DNA of 64,000 nt from Bradyrhizobium sp. 1(2017) (GTDB lineage: Bacteria > Pseudomonadota > Alphaproteobacteria > Rhizobiales > Xanthobacteraceae), in contig NZ_CP050022.2 of NCBI RefSeq assembly GCF_011602485.2, positions 4,670,001 to 4,734,000 on the forward strand. The letters run 5' to 3'. Of the stretch, positions 55,866 to 64,000 are shown piece after piece. Position 1 is the first letter of the stretch. Each line of letters starts with the position of its first letter. The notes beneath the pieces are model-generated. The model ran no database searches and was not told the origin of the DNA. It saw only the letters and a program-made list of their open reading frames with translations. The position numbers and the translations under genes are program-made.

Positions 55866-56740
55866 GCCGGCTTCGCCTCGCTGGTCGCGATCCAGATGCC
55901 GGCGAACACCGCGACGAGCCCGATCAGAAGGTTTGCCGTGATCGGCTCGCCGATCAGCAGCGCCGCCAGCAATGTAGCCGCGATCGGATTGACCGTCATC
56001 GTATTGGCAACGCGGGTCGGCGTCGCCCGCGCCAGCGCCATAACCCAGAGGATGAACGCGAGCGCGCCGCCGCCGGCGCCGAGATAGATGCCGGCGATCC
56101 ATTGTGCCGTCGTGAAATGATCGAGCGCGGCAAAGCTGCCCTTCACCAGACCCGCCAGCACCAGCACGACGGCGCCCGCGCCCATGCCCACCGTGAGAAA
56201 GCCGAACGCGCTGGAGCGCTGCATCAGCGGCCGCGACAGCACATTGTAGAACGCCATGCAGAACACGGCGCCGGTCATGATCAACTCGCCGCGCCAAGCC
56301 CCGGGTGGGCTCTGCGCGAGGCCCGCAGCGAGCGCCGCCGCCACGCCGAGCACGGCGATCGCAACGCCAATCATCTTGCGCGACGTCAGCCGCTCGACGC
56401 CGAGGATGGCCCCGACCACCATGGTGTGGAGCGGGAGCGTCGCCAGCGCAAGACTGGCGCGCGCGGCCGTCGTGTAGGACACCGCGATGTTGTAAAGGAT
56501 GAAGAACAGGCCGAAGAAGCAGATGCCGAGCAGCCCCACAGCCGGCCAATCCGCCCGCTGCGGCCAACGCGCGCCGAGCACAAGCGCACACGGCAAGAGG
56601 CAGAGAAAGCCGATCCCCCAACGCAGGATCGCGAGCAGGATGGGATCGGCGCCGCCGACGAGATAGCGCGTGACCGCTGCCGCCGTGCCGCCGAGGCTGC
56701 TCGACGCCAGCGCGATCGCGACCCCGAGCCATTCTCCCAC
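55862..56740 (-). CDS. EamA/DMT superfamily transporter
   Basis: The 292-residue protein has ten predicted helices in two EamA repeats: RYLVGGADPILLAILRWGIG and LAVLGV-type segments in the first, and AGIYLGAGGGALAFILWVMA and NPIAATLLAALLIGEPITAN in the second. Such proteins export amino acids or metabolites. The substrate is unknown. The two repeats are complete. Confidence 0.88.
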   Translation of the reverse strand: MGEWLGVAIALASSSLGGTAAAVTRYLVGGADPILLAILRWGIGFLCLLPCALVLGARWPQRADWPAVGLLGICFFGLFFILYNIAVSYTTAARASLALATLPLHTMVVGAILGVERLTSRKMIGVAIAVLGVAAALAAGLAQSPPGAWRGELIMTGAVFCMAFYNVLSRPLMQRSSAFGFLTVGMGAGAVVLVLAGLVKGSFAALDHFTTAQWIAGIYLGAGGGALAFILWVMALARATPTRVANTMTVNPIAATLLAALLIGEPITANLLIGLVAVFAGIWIATSEAKPA

Positions 56741-56822
56741 GCTCGTCTCCTGTTGCGGAGCTTTTGGGAGCGGCTAGCACATCCCTGCTGCCACCTGTGT
56801 GGCAACAGGGGCTCGCGCAGAA

Positions 56823-56993
56823 CTAGTCGTAAAACTCCGGCGCCATCTTCCAGCGCGAGATGTCGCCGGCGGTACCCTCGCCGCAATTCCGCACATAGAG
56901 CTTTTCGACGCCGGCCTGTCCCGATTGCGCGAATGCCGCAGAGCCGGACAGAGCGAGTGCGGCGATGGCGAGCGCGAGCTTGATCCTGGGCAT
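56823..56993 (-). pseudogene. Truncated secreted metallo-beta-lactamase-fold (lactonase-like) N-terminus
   Basis: A 56-codon ORF from ATG 56993 encodes a signal peptide (MPRIKLALAIAALALSGSAA, then FAQ). It continues VEKLYVRNCGEGTAGDISRW and stops shortly after. The block after the signal resembles the start of secreted MBL-fold N-acyl homoserine lactonase-like proteins of Bradyrhizobium, but the zinc-binding domain is missing. I read it as a gene remnant; a genuine short secreted peptide is the alternative. Confidence 0.5.
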
Positions 56994-57077
56994 TGTTTGT
57001 TATTTCTCTCCTGAAACCGTGCAGGCCACGACCGAGGATGAACCCCGGCCCGTCCGCAGAATTCTAAGCAAAGCCGG

Positions 57078-58046
57078 TCAATGCAGGCACGTCTCGACCT
57101 CGACGGTGACGTGGCTCAGCCCCTTCAGCCCGGCGAGCCGCCTCTTGTAGACCGCCGGCTGCTTCGGCTGGTCCGACACCACCGAGAGCAGCACGGCGCA
57201 ATGGCCGGGCCCGACCTGCCAGAGATGCAGATCGGTAACGCGGTCGTCGTCGACCTCGATCCGCGCCCGGATCACCCGCTCCAGCTTCTCGTCGGCGCGC
57301 ACGTCGAGCAGCACCGCGCCTGATGACTTGATCAGGCCGAACGCCCAGGCCGCAATCACGGCGCTGCCGATCAAGCCCACGGCCGGATCGGCCCAGACCC
57401 ATCCTGAATACATCGCAACGACGAGCGCCGCGATCGCCAGCACCGAGGTCGCCGCATCGGCCATGACATGGACATAGGCCGCGCGCAGATTGTTGTCGTG
57501 ATGATGGTGATCATGGTCATGGTGATCATGGTCGTGGTCATGATCGTCGTGATCGTCATGCACATGGCTGTGGCCGTGATGATGATCATGGCTGCCCCGC
57601 AACAGCCAAGCGCTGGCGAGGTTGACGCAGAGTCCGAGCGCTGCGACCGCAATCGCCTCGCCATAGACGATCGGCACCGGCGTGAACAGCCGCAGCACGC
57701 TCTCATAGGCGATCTCGACCGCGATCAGGCCGAGGATGATTGCGCTGGAGAAGGCGGCGAGATCGCCGAACTTGCCGGTGCCGAAAGTGAAGTGCGCATT
57801 GCCCAGATGCCGGCGCGCGAAGCGATAGGCGAAGGCGGCAATGCCGAGCGCGGCGGCATGCGTGCCCATATGCCAGCCGTCGGCGAGCAGCGCCATCGAG
57901 CCGAACAGCGAGCCGGCGACGATCTCCCCGACCATCATCACCAGCGTCAGGGCGACCACGAACCAGGTGCGCCGCTCGTTCTCGTCGTGCTTCTCGCCAA
58001 GGAAGGCGTGGTCATGTGTCCATTGGTCGATGGAGTGAGAATGCAT
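57078..58046 (-). CDS. Cation diffusion facilitator (DmeF-type Co2+/Ni2+ or Zn2+ exporter)
   Basis: The 322-residue CDF protein has six membrane helices. The metal site residues are in SMALLADGWHMGTHAAALG (helix 2) and YVHVMADAATS (helix 5), with a His/Asp-rich loop between helices 4 and 5 (residues about 153-185). The N-terminal HSHSIDQWTHDHAFLGEKHD is typical of DmeF, which exports cobalt and nickel in rhizobia. No dmeR regulator is adjacent. Its last 63 bp occur again at 55377-55439. Confidence 0.88.
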   Translation of the reverse strand: MHSHSIDQWTHDHAFLGEKHDENERRTWFVVALTLVMMVGEIVAGSLFGSMALLADGWHMGTHAAALGIAAFAYRFARRHLGNAHFTFGTGKFGDLAAFSSAIILGLIAVEIAYESVLRLFTPVPIVYGEAIAVAALGLCVNLASAWLLRGSHDHHHGHSHVHDDHDDHDHDHDHHDHDHHHHDNNLRAAYVHVMADAATSVLAIAALVVAMYSGWVWADPAVGLIGSAVIAAWAFGLIKSSGAVLLDVRADEKLERVIRARIEVDDDRVTDLHLWQVGPGHCAVLLSVVSDQPKQPAVYKRRLAGLKGLSHVTVEVETCLH

Positions 58047-58241
58047 CGAATTCTCCAGAAGATTCAGGTCAGCTGGCGCGCACTATAGCCGGCGGACACC
58101 AATTTTCTAAGGCCCGATCATCCTGCGGATTGACAGTTCTGCTTGGTTTAGCTGTAATCAGCCCATGGGGATTTGAGCGATCTCCCCACGAGGCGACATG
58201 CCCAAGTATCGCGTCCCGTTCGTTTTTTGCGAGGACGCATC

Positions 58242-59060
58242 ATGTCAACGTTCACGACCATATCATCTGATAAATTGGCACGGCTGATCGGCACGGCGAA
58301 CGCGCCTGCCCTGATCGATGTGCGCACCGCCGAGGATTTCGCCGCCGACCGACGGCTGATCCCGGGCTCCATCAAGCTCAGCCACGACAAGGTGACGGAC
58401 TGGGGCGGCGACTTCGCCGGTCGCCGGGCCGTCGTCTCATGCTTCCGTGGTGAGAAGCTCGCGCAGGGCACGGCCGCCTGGCTGCGCCAGCTCGGCGTGG
58501 AGGCGGAGACGCTGGAGGGCGGCTTCGAGGACTGGAAGGCAGCAAAACTGCCGCTGCTCGACACGCGCAAGCTGCCGCCGCGCGACGCGAAGGGGCGCAC
58601 GGTATGGGTGACGCGGGCACGGCCGAAGGTCGACCGCATCGCCTGCCCCTGGCTGATCCGCCGCTTTGTCGACCCCAACGCGGTGTTCCTCTATGTGGCG
58701 CCATCCGAGGTCGTCGCCGTCGGCGAACGGTTCGATGCGGCGCCCTTCGACATCGAGAACGTGTTCTGGAGTCATCGCGGCGAGCTCTGCACCTTCGACG
58801 TCATGATCGAGGAGTTCGGGATCGCCTCACCGCCCCTGCTCCGCCTCGCGACGCTGGTGCGCGGCGCCGACACCGCGCGGCCGGATCTCGCGCCGGAGGC
58901 GCCAGGCCTGCTCGCGGCCTCGCTCGGACTGTCGCGCATGTATGATGACGATCTCGAACAGCTCGAGGCCGGCATGCTGCTCTATGACGCCTTCTACCGC
59001 TGGTGCCGCGACGCCACCACTGAGACCCACAACTGGCCGACCAACAAGGCGAAGGCGTAA
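58242..59060 (+). CDS. Rhodanese domain fused to ChrB-like chromate resistance domain
   Basis: The 272-residue protein has an N-terminal rhodanese domain (residues 1-110): ALIDVRTAEDFAADRRLIPG, and the active-loop Cys in VVSCFRGEKLAQG. The C-terminal ChrB C-terminal-like domain (GRTVWVTRARPKVDRIACPW, then FDIENVFWSHRGELCTFDVM) follows from about residue 120. ChrB proteins sense or respond to chromate. GAGG lies 8 nt before ATG 58242. Its stop overlaps the chrA start, so the two are translationally coupled. Confidence 0.87.
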   Translation: MSTFTTISSDKLARLIGTANAPALIDVRTAEDFAADRRLIPGSIKLSHDKVTDWGGDFAGRRAVVSCFRGEKLAQGTAAWLRQLGVEAETLEGGFEDWKAAKLPLLDTRKLPPRDAKGRTVWVTRARPKVDRIACPWLIRRFVDPNAVFLYVAPSEVVAVGERFDAAPFDIENVFWSHRGELCTFDVMIEEFGIASPPLLRLATLVRGADTARPDLAPEAPGLLAASLGLSRMYDDDLEQLEAGMLLYDAFYRWCRDATTETHNWPTNKAKA

Positions 59061-60445
59061 TGGACACCCGTAACGTTCAAGCAGGAGCTGACGCCGGTCA
59101 CGGCGTCAGCTTCAACGAGGCCTTTCGCGTCTGGCTGCGCGTCGCCTGCCTCAGCTTCGGCGGGCCCGCGGGCCAGATCGCGGTGATGCATCGCATCCTG
59201 GTCGAGGAGAAGAACTGGATCTCCGAAGGCCGTTTCTTGCATGCGCTGAACTATTGCATGTTGCTGCCGGGGCCCGAGGCGCAGCAGCTCGCGACCTATG
59301 TCGGCTGGTTGATGCATCGCACCGCCGGAGGGTTGATGGCGGGTGGCCTGTTCATCCTGCCCGGCATCATCGCCATCATGGGCCTCAGCTACGTCTACGC
59401 GGCTTTCGGCAATGTCAGCTTCGTCGAGGCGCTGTTCTTCGGGCTGAAGGCCGCCGTGCTCGCCATCGTCGTCGAGGCCGTGGTGCGCGTCGGCAAGCGC
59501 GCGCTGAAGAACCGCATCATGATCGCGCTCGCGGCGGCGGCCTTCGTCGCGATCTTCTTTTTTGCCGTCCCCTTCCCGATCATCATCATCGCCGCCGGCG
59601 TGATCGGATATATCGGCGCAAGGCAAGGTCGCCCCGAATTCGCACCGGCCGGTCACGGCCGTGGCGACAGTAGCGCGGCGATCGACAGCATGCTCGGCGA
59701 AGCCGAGCCCGAGCACGTCCGCCCCAACACCGCGCGCGCGATCCGCGTCGGCGCGCTGTGGCTTGCGCTCTGGCTGGTACCGGTCATCGCGCTGCTCCTG
59801 GTGCTCGGGCAAGCCAGCGTGTTCAGCCAGATCGCGCTGTTCTTCTCGAAGATGGCGCTGGTCACCTTCGGCGGCGCCTATGCCGTGCTGGCCTATGTCG
59901 CGCAGCAGGCGGTCGAGCATTACCACTGGCTGAAGCCGCACGAGATGCTCGATGGGCTTGGCATGGCCGAGACCACGCCGGGTCCGCTGATCATGGTGCT
60001 CCAGTTCGTGGGTTTCATGGCTGCCTATCGCGATCCGAGCGGCCTATCGCCGATGCTGGCTGCGACCTTGGGCGGATTGCTCGCGACCTGGGTCACGTTC
60101 ACGCCCTGCTTCCTCTGGATCTTCGTCGGCGCGCCCTATATCGAGCGCCTGCGCGGCAACACGGGCCTCGCCGGCGCGCTCAGCGCCATCACTGCCGCCG
60201 TCGTCGGCGTGATCCTCAACCTCTCGATCTGGTTCGCGCTGCACACGCTGTTCCGCGAGACGGTGCCAGTGAACGCCTTTCCGCTGAACTTCGACATGCC
60301 GGTCCTGAAGAGCGTGGACGTTCCAGCGCTGGTGCTGGCGATCGCAGCGGCAACCGCGATCTTCCGGTTCAAGCTGGGCATGCTGACGGTGCTGGCGGCA
60401 AGCTGCGCAGCGGGCGTGGCGCTGCGGGTGGCCGGGGTGATTTAG
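59060..60445 (+). CDS. chrA: Chromate transporter ChrA
   Basis: The 461-residue protein has two CHR domains with FGGPAGQIAVMHRILVEEKN and LPGPEAQQLATYVGWLMH in the first, and FGGAYAVLAYVAQQAVEHYH, DGLGMAETTPGPLIMVLQFV in the second. It exports chromate from the cytoplasm. The start overlaps the stop of the rhodanese-ChrB gene (TAATG), forming a two-gene operon. Confidence 0.93.
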   Translation: MDTRNVQAGADAGHGVSFNEAFRVWLRVACLSFGGPAGQIAVMHRILVEEKNWISEGRFLHALNYCMLLPGPEAQQLATYVGWLMHRTAGGLMAGGLFILPGIIAIMGLSYVYAAFGNVSFVEALFFGLKAAVLAIVVEAVVRVGKRALKNRIMIALAAAAFVAIFFFAVPFPIIIIAAGVIGYIGARQGRPEFAPAGHGRGDSSAAIDSMLGEAEPEHVRPNTARAIRVGALWLALWLVPVIALLLVLGQASVFSQIALFFSKMALVTFGGAYAVLAYVAQQAVEHYHWLKPHEMLDGLGMAETTPGPLIMVLQFVGFMAAYRDPSGLSPMLAATLGGLLATWVTFTPCFLWIFVGAPYIERLRGNTGLAGALSAITAAVVGVILNLSIWFALHTLFRETVPVNAFPLNFDMPVLKSVDVPALVLAIAAATAIFRFKLGMLTVLAASCAAGVALRVAGVI

Positions 60446-60487
60446 AAGCTGCACTCGCGTCCGGTTTGCCGCCGCCGCCCCCAACGT

Positions 60488-61552
60488 TCAAGGAATGATG
60501 CGCGCCAGGCGCAAGCGGCCGAAGAGATCGAAAAAACTGTCGTCCGTTGCCTGATAATCGAGAAAGCCGAGCTTGCGGCTCTTGCTCATATCCGTCACGA
60601 CCTCGATCGGACGGCCAAGATCGGCGTCGGTGTGCCACGCAGAAGCGAGGACGCCAAGGTCTCTTTCTACAAGATCATGCTTGCGGGCGATGTCAGCCCA
60701 GAGCGGGCCTGCATCGGCAAGTTGACTCGCCAGTGGCGCGACTTCGCCTGGAAAAGGCGCAGGCCGCAAACCGAACCAGTGGGCGAGCCGCGCCCACATC
60801 CAGCTCCATCGGAAGACGTCGCCATTTACGACATTGAACGCCTGGTTTCGTGCAGCATCTGTCGTCGCGGCCCATTCCAGATGTCGCGCCAACAATCTCG
60901 CGTCCGTCATATCCGTCAAACTGTTCCACTGCGTCAACGAGCCCGGAAACAGAAATGGTCGCCCGGTCTCTCGGCAGATCGTGGCGTAGGCTCCAAGCGT
61001 CGTTCCCATGTTCATTGCGTTTCCGATCGCATAGCCGATGATGGTGTGCGGGCGGTGAACACTCCAGGTAAAGCCGTCGCGCTTGGCCGCGATGAATAGC
61101 TCGTCCTCCTGCGCGTAGTAAAAATTCTCGATATCGAGCCGAGGCTGCTCCTCGCGGAATGGCGTCGCGGGCAGCTTGCCTTTGCCGTAAGCTTCGAATG
61201 GCCCGAGATAATGTTTGAGCCCCGTGACCAACGCCACATGAGAGACCGAACGCGCGCCAGAGAGTGCCTGCAGCACATTGCGCACCATCGCGGCGTTAAC
61301 ACGGACATTTTCCGACTCGGTCAGCTGGCGCAGCCATGTGGCGAGAAACACATGGGTGGGACGAAGGCCAGCCAGAGCTGTGCGAAGCGAGTCCGGATCC
61401 TGGAGGTCGGCGGCGACGGCATGGACACCCTCGATATCGGCAGGCGGGCGCCTCGCGAGCCCAAGCACCTGCCAGCCACGAACGCGGAGATGGCGGGCGA
61501 GATTACTCCCGACGATGCCGCTGGCTCCGACGACAAGCGCCGTATTCGTCAT
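60488..61552 (-). CDS. PRISE-type short-chain reductase (progesterone 5-beta-reductase/iridoid synthase-like)
   Basis: The 354-residue extended SDR starts ALVVGASGIVGSNLARHLRV and has the PRISE hallmark NFYYAQED (usual NFYYxxED) with the catalytic Tyr. GLKHYLGPFEAYGKGKLPAT and SVHRPHTIIGYAIGNAMNMG also fit. Members reduce activated C=C bonds of enones with NADPH. ATG 61552 has GAAGGGCGC upstream. It stands alone, convergent with chrA. Confidence 0.88.
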   Translation of the reverse strand: MTNTALVVGASGIVGSNLARHLRVRGWQVLGLARRPPADIEGVHAVAADLQDPDSLRTALAGLRPTHVFLATWLRQLTESENVRVNAAMVRNVLQALSGARSVSHVALVTGLKHYLGPFEAYGKGKLPATPFREEQPRLDIENFYYAQEDELFIAAKRDGFTWSVHRPHTIIGYAIGNAMNMGTTLGAYATICRETGRPFLFPGSLTQWNSLTDMTDARLLARHLEWAATTDAARNQAFNVVNGDVFRWSWMWARLAHWFGLRPAPFPGEVAPLASQLADAGPLWADIARKHDLVERDLGVLASAWHTDADLGRPIEVVTDMSKSRKLGFLDYQATDDSFFDLFGRLRLARIIP

Positions 61553-62025
61553 TACTGCGCCCTTCCGTTGACTTGGGGTAGCTAGTAACGACAAAGGACG
61601 ACAACAGATGTTTCGGCCGGTCATCACCACTTCTTGAAGCGGGAGTGGCCTGATTGGGCACTCGCCTGATGCTCAGAAAGCAGCCCCCGAGTGGCGACTT
61701 CCGCAACGGTCATAAGCCGCCGTCCCTACGTTGTCCGGCTTCCGTCAGCTTTTGACCGAGAGCCGACCTCACGACGACTGAGATACCCGACAGCCAAGGG
61801 CCAACAGTGGAAGTGCCGACCTTCTCTACCTCGCGTCAGATTTACTCTCGAAAGCGGTCGTTGAGGTCTTCGGGTAAGCACGTCGGCTATCCGCCACGCG
61901 TGGCATCAGATGGATTTATGAACGTCGGCAGGCGCGAGCTACTTTCCGTGGGACCACTAATCTTGTCACTTCGCGGCATGATACTGATCACCGGTCCGCA
62001 ACTCGCACCTTACCTCTCGGTGTTG
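61553..62025. other. Intergenic region without a recognised gene
   Basis: About 470 bp between the PRISE reductase start and the sulfatase stop. It is less GC-rich than neighbouring DNA. A short plus-strand open frame overlaps the sulfatase 3' end but does not look like protein. Confidence 0.4.
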
Positions 62026-63696
62026 TCAGCGTGTGGACCCTGCCTCGAGCTGCCTTTGCATCTGCTCCATGATTTGATCGACGCTGAAGCTCGCAGCCCT
62101 TTGACTTGGCGGATATTCTTTGAAGGTTGCGAGGAACTGCGCGACAACCGGCTGTGATCCGAGCATCACTCCCATGCCATCCGCCATAAACCAATCGTAA
62201 TAGGTGTTCGACGTGACGTCGGCCCGCTCGTAAGGGTCAGAGCGAAGGTCGAAGACCTTCGGAACCCGCAGCTTGACGAACGGCTCTGCCCAAATTCGCA
62301 GCGTGCCCGTCGCACGCTGTTCCTCGAACACTGCTTTCCAGTTCTCGTAACGCAGGGCGACGAGGTCTCCATCGTCATTGAAATAGAAAAACTCCTTACG
62401 CGCGCTCTTCGGCTGCTGGCCTGTCAGGTAGGGTAACTGGTTGTAACCGTCGAGGTGGACCTTGAAGGTCTTTGTCCCTGCTGGATGGCCGCGCAACAGC
62501 TTGTTCTTGATGTCCGGTTCGCCAGCCGCGGCCATCAAGGTCGGCAGCCAGTCGAGACCGCTCATCATCTCGTTTGACACTGAACCGGGTTGGACGCGTC
62601 CAGGCCAGCGCATCATGCATGGCACGCGAAATGCACCTTCCCAGTTGGTATTCTTCTCGCTGCGAAATGGAGTTGTTCCCGCATCGGGCCACGAATTCTG
62701 GTGCGGGCCGTTGTCGGTCGTATAGATCACGATGGTGTCGTTGGCGAGGCCCAGATCGTCCACTGTCTTGAGAATGTTACCGATGATGTTGTCGTGCTCG
62801 ATCATTCCATCCGCATATTCGGTTCGGGATGTAAATCCCGGTTGGTCGCGATGGGCTTCTCGCACGTGGGTACGAAAGTGCATGCGGGTGGAGTTGAACC
62901 AGCAGAAGAACGGTCGGTTTGCGCGCGCCTGACGCTGCATGAAGTCGATTGCAGCAGCTGATGTTTCGTCATCGATGGTTTCCATGCGCTTTCGAGTCAA
63001 CGGACCTGTGTCTTCGATCTTGCCATCGGCGGACGCCTTCAGCACACCTCGCGGGCCGAACTTCTTTTTGAACTCCGGATCGCGCGGATAAAAGCGCGAC
63101 TCCGGGTCCTCCTCGGCGTTTAAGTGATACAGATTGCCGAAGAATTCGTCGAAGCCGTGATTGGTCGGTAGATACTCATCGCGATCGCCGAGGTGATTCT
63201 TACCGACCTGGCCGGTGGCATAGCCGAGCGGCTTGAGTAGTTCGGCGATGGTCGCGTCACGTGGCTGGAGTCCAACCGTTGCGCCGGGCATGCCGACTTT
63301 CGATAGTCCCGTGCGCAACGTACACTGGCCAGTGATGAAAGTGGAACGGCCCGCCGTGCAGCTCTGCTCGGCGTAATAGTCGGTAAACATCATTCCTTCT
63401 TTAGCGATCCGGTCGATGTTCGGTGTCTTGTAACCCATCAAGCCGAACGAATAGGCGCTGATGTTCGTCTGCCCGATGTCGTCACCGAAAATGACGAGAA
63501 TATTCGGCTTTCCTCTTGACGGAGTTGCGGGTGTCGCTGGTTGAGGAGACTGTTGAGCTTGCGCGGTCGAAACGAGGGCAGATGTACTGAGTGCCGCTGT
63601 TGCTACCGCGGTGCCAGCAAGCAAGATATTGCGCCGCGTCGGAGGACTGGTCGGTAAGAGGGCACCGAGTTCTTGATCGACCTTCCTGCCTGTCAT
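62026..63696 (-). CDS. Arylsulfatase with TAT signal
   Basis: The 556-residue protein has a twin-arginine signal (PTRRNILLAGTAVATAALST) and then an alkaline-phosphatase-fold sulfatase: NILVIFGDDIGQTNISAYSF (metal Asp pair), the formylglycine motif SCTAGRSTFITGQ with Cys (CxAGR) and IVIYTTDNGPHQNSWPDAGT. It should hydrolyse sulfate esters after the Cys is oxidised by a sulfatase-maturing enzyme, which is not in this window. It is the last complete gene here. Confidence 0.9.
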   Translation of the reverse strand: MTGRKVDQELGALLPTSPPTRRNILLAGTAVATAALSTSALVSTAQAQQSPQPATPATPSRGKPNILVIFGDDIGQTNISAYSFGLMGYKTPNIDRIAKEGMMFTDYYAEQSCTAGRSTFITGQCTLRTGLSKVGMPGATVGLQPRDATIAELLKPLGYATGQVGKNHLGDRDEYLPTNHGFDEFFGNLYHLNAEEDPESRFYPRDPEFKKKFGPRGVLKASADGKIEDTGPLTRKRMETIDDETSAAAIDFMQRQARANRPFFCWFNSTRMHFRTHVREAHRDQPGFTSRTEYADGMIEHDNIIGNILKTVDDLGLANDTIVIYTTDNGPHQNSWPDAGTTPFRSEKNTNWEGAFRVPCMMRWPGRVQPGSVSNEMMSGLDWLPTLMAAAGEPDIKNKLLRGHPAGTKTFKVHLDGYNQLPYLTGQQPKSARKEFFYFNDDGDLVALRYENWKAVFEEQRATGTLRIWAEPFVKLRVPKVFDLRSDPYERADVTSNTYYDWFMADGMGVMLGSQPVVAQFLATFKEYPPSQRAASFSVDQIMEQMQRQLEAGSTR

Positions 63697-64000
63697 AACT
63701 CACTCCATTTGTGAGAATCGACGCACACTCTGATATCCGAAGGAATTTCTCGGATGGTCAGGTAGCCCGAAAGGAGCTTGCGGATTACAGGCGGCCGGCG
63801 TTCATCCGGGCGGGTTCAGGGTGACAGCTTTGCCTGGAACGGTCGAGTTGCCCCAAAGTCCAACTTTACGGACGCGATCAAAGCGATCAGCGCCCGAGCG
63901 TCAGCTTTGGGGCCAGAAGCCGTCGATGCCGGCCGAGCGGAGCGACTTCCGCTTCGCTCTTGAAGTCTGACGTTATGATTACATTCCCTCTAGGCGAAAG
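63697..64000. other. Right-edge region, no gene recognised
   Basis: About 300 bp upstream of the sulfatase gene. Short open frames exist but none has recognisable protein features. The sulfatase promoter should lie here. Confidence 0.4.

Noticed and set aside
57468..58088. Met/Val-rich plus-strand open frame opposite the CDF gene
   Set aside because: The Met-Val runs are the antisense reading of the His/Asp-rich loop of the CDF exporter.
61807..62157. Plus-strand 116-codon open frame
   Set aside because: Its second half is antisense to the sulfatase C-terminus and the first half shows no protein character.
63778..63963. Short plus-strand open frame at the right edge
   Set aside because: No ribosome site, no domain and no hydrophobic or structural pattern; possible but unsupported.

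Overview
The window looks like chromosome of a Bradyrhizobium-type alphaproteobacterium (Hyphomicrobiales). This rests on high GC, an alphaproteobacterial porin with a typical signal peptide, GcrA, an LdtR-type MarR regulator, a K+-independent H+-pyrophosphatase, a Mg-type HemB with Asp in place of the zinc cysteines, a UQCC/CBP3-type cytochrome bc1 chaperone, and several imperfect palindromic intergenic repeats of the kind scattered through Bradyrhizobium genomes. This assignment is inference from gene content, not a database match.

Layout. 1-6.7 kb: surface polysaccharide genes (a Wzc/GumC-like chain-length protein cut by the left edge, a GT4 glycosyltransferase, a WcaJ-type undecaprenyl-phosphate sugar transferase and a Wzy/ligase-like membrane protein). 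6.7-12.5 kb: catabolic and accessory genes (MarR regulator divergent from an FAD monooxygenase, saccharopine-dehydrogenase-like reductase, DUF169, YdcF, acetamidase/formamidase-like). 12.7-15.4 kb: small hypothetical, GcrA with an unusual repeat extension, major porin. 15.7-24 kb: accessory region (MarR, an alpha/beta hydrolase lacking its nucleophile, SDR, DapA-like, hydrolase/TetR pair around a perfect 22-bp palindrome, RlpA, Gly/Ala-rich secreted protein, tRNA-Pro). 24.2-45.9 kb: conserved core (MerR, ihfA, fabH-plsX, yceD, bc1 chaperone, BamE-like lipoprotein, Bug receptor, hppA, thiL, nusB-ribH, ribE-ribD-nrdR-glyA, ldtR, DUF6163, hemB, RDD protein, bpt, mntH). 46-64 kb: MFS transporters, a class III cyclase, a three-gene island (cyclase-TPR, PAP2, subtilase), DMT exporter, CDF metal exporter, chromate genes (rhodanese-ChrB-like and ChrA), a PRISE-type reductase and a TAT-exported arylsulfatase.

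Most notable structure: two accessory segments each sit between an intact gene and a diverged, broken second copy of that gene's 3' end. The TetR gene (ends 22133) has a remnant at about 23053-23170 with rlpA between. The MFS gene (ends 49993) has a frameshifted remnant at 55440-55642 with the subtilase/PAP2/cyclase island between. The MFS remnant is joined directly to a 63-bp, nearly identical copy of the 3' end of the CDF exporter gene found 1.7 kb away. This suggests homology-facilitated illegitimate recombination bringing in DNA, with no integrase or transposase visible. The subtilase-PAP2-cyclase/TPR cassette is the best candidate in the window for an undescribed functional unit.

Other points: a Wzc-like protein with a degenerate Walker A motif, an alpha/beta hydrolase with Gly where the nucleophilic Ser should be, 12-bp in-frame repeats forming the N-termini of both GcrA and the DUF6163 protein, and a truncated lactonase-like secreted ORF.
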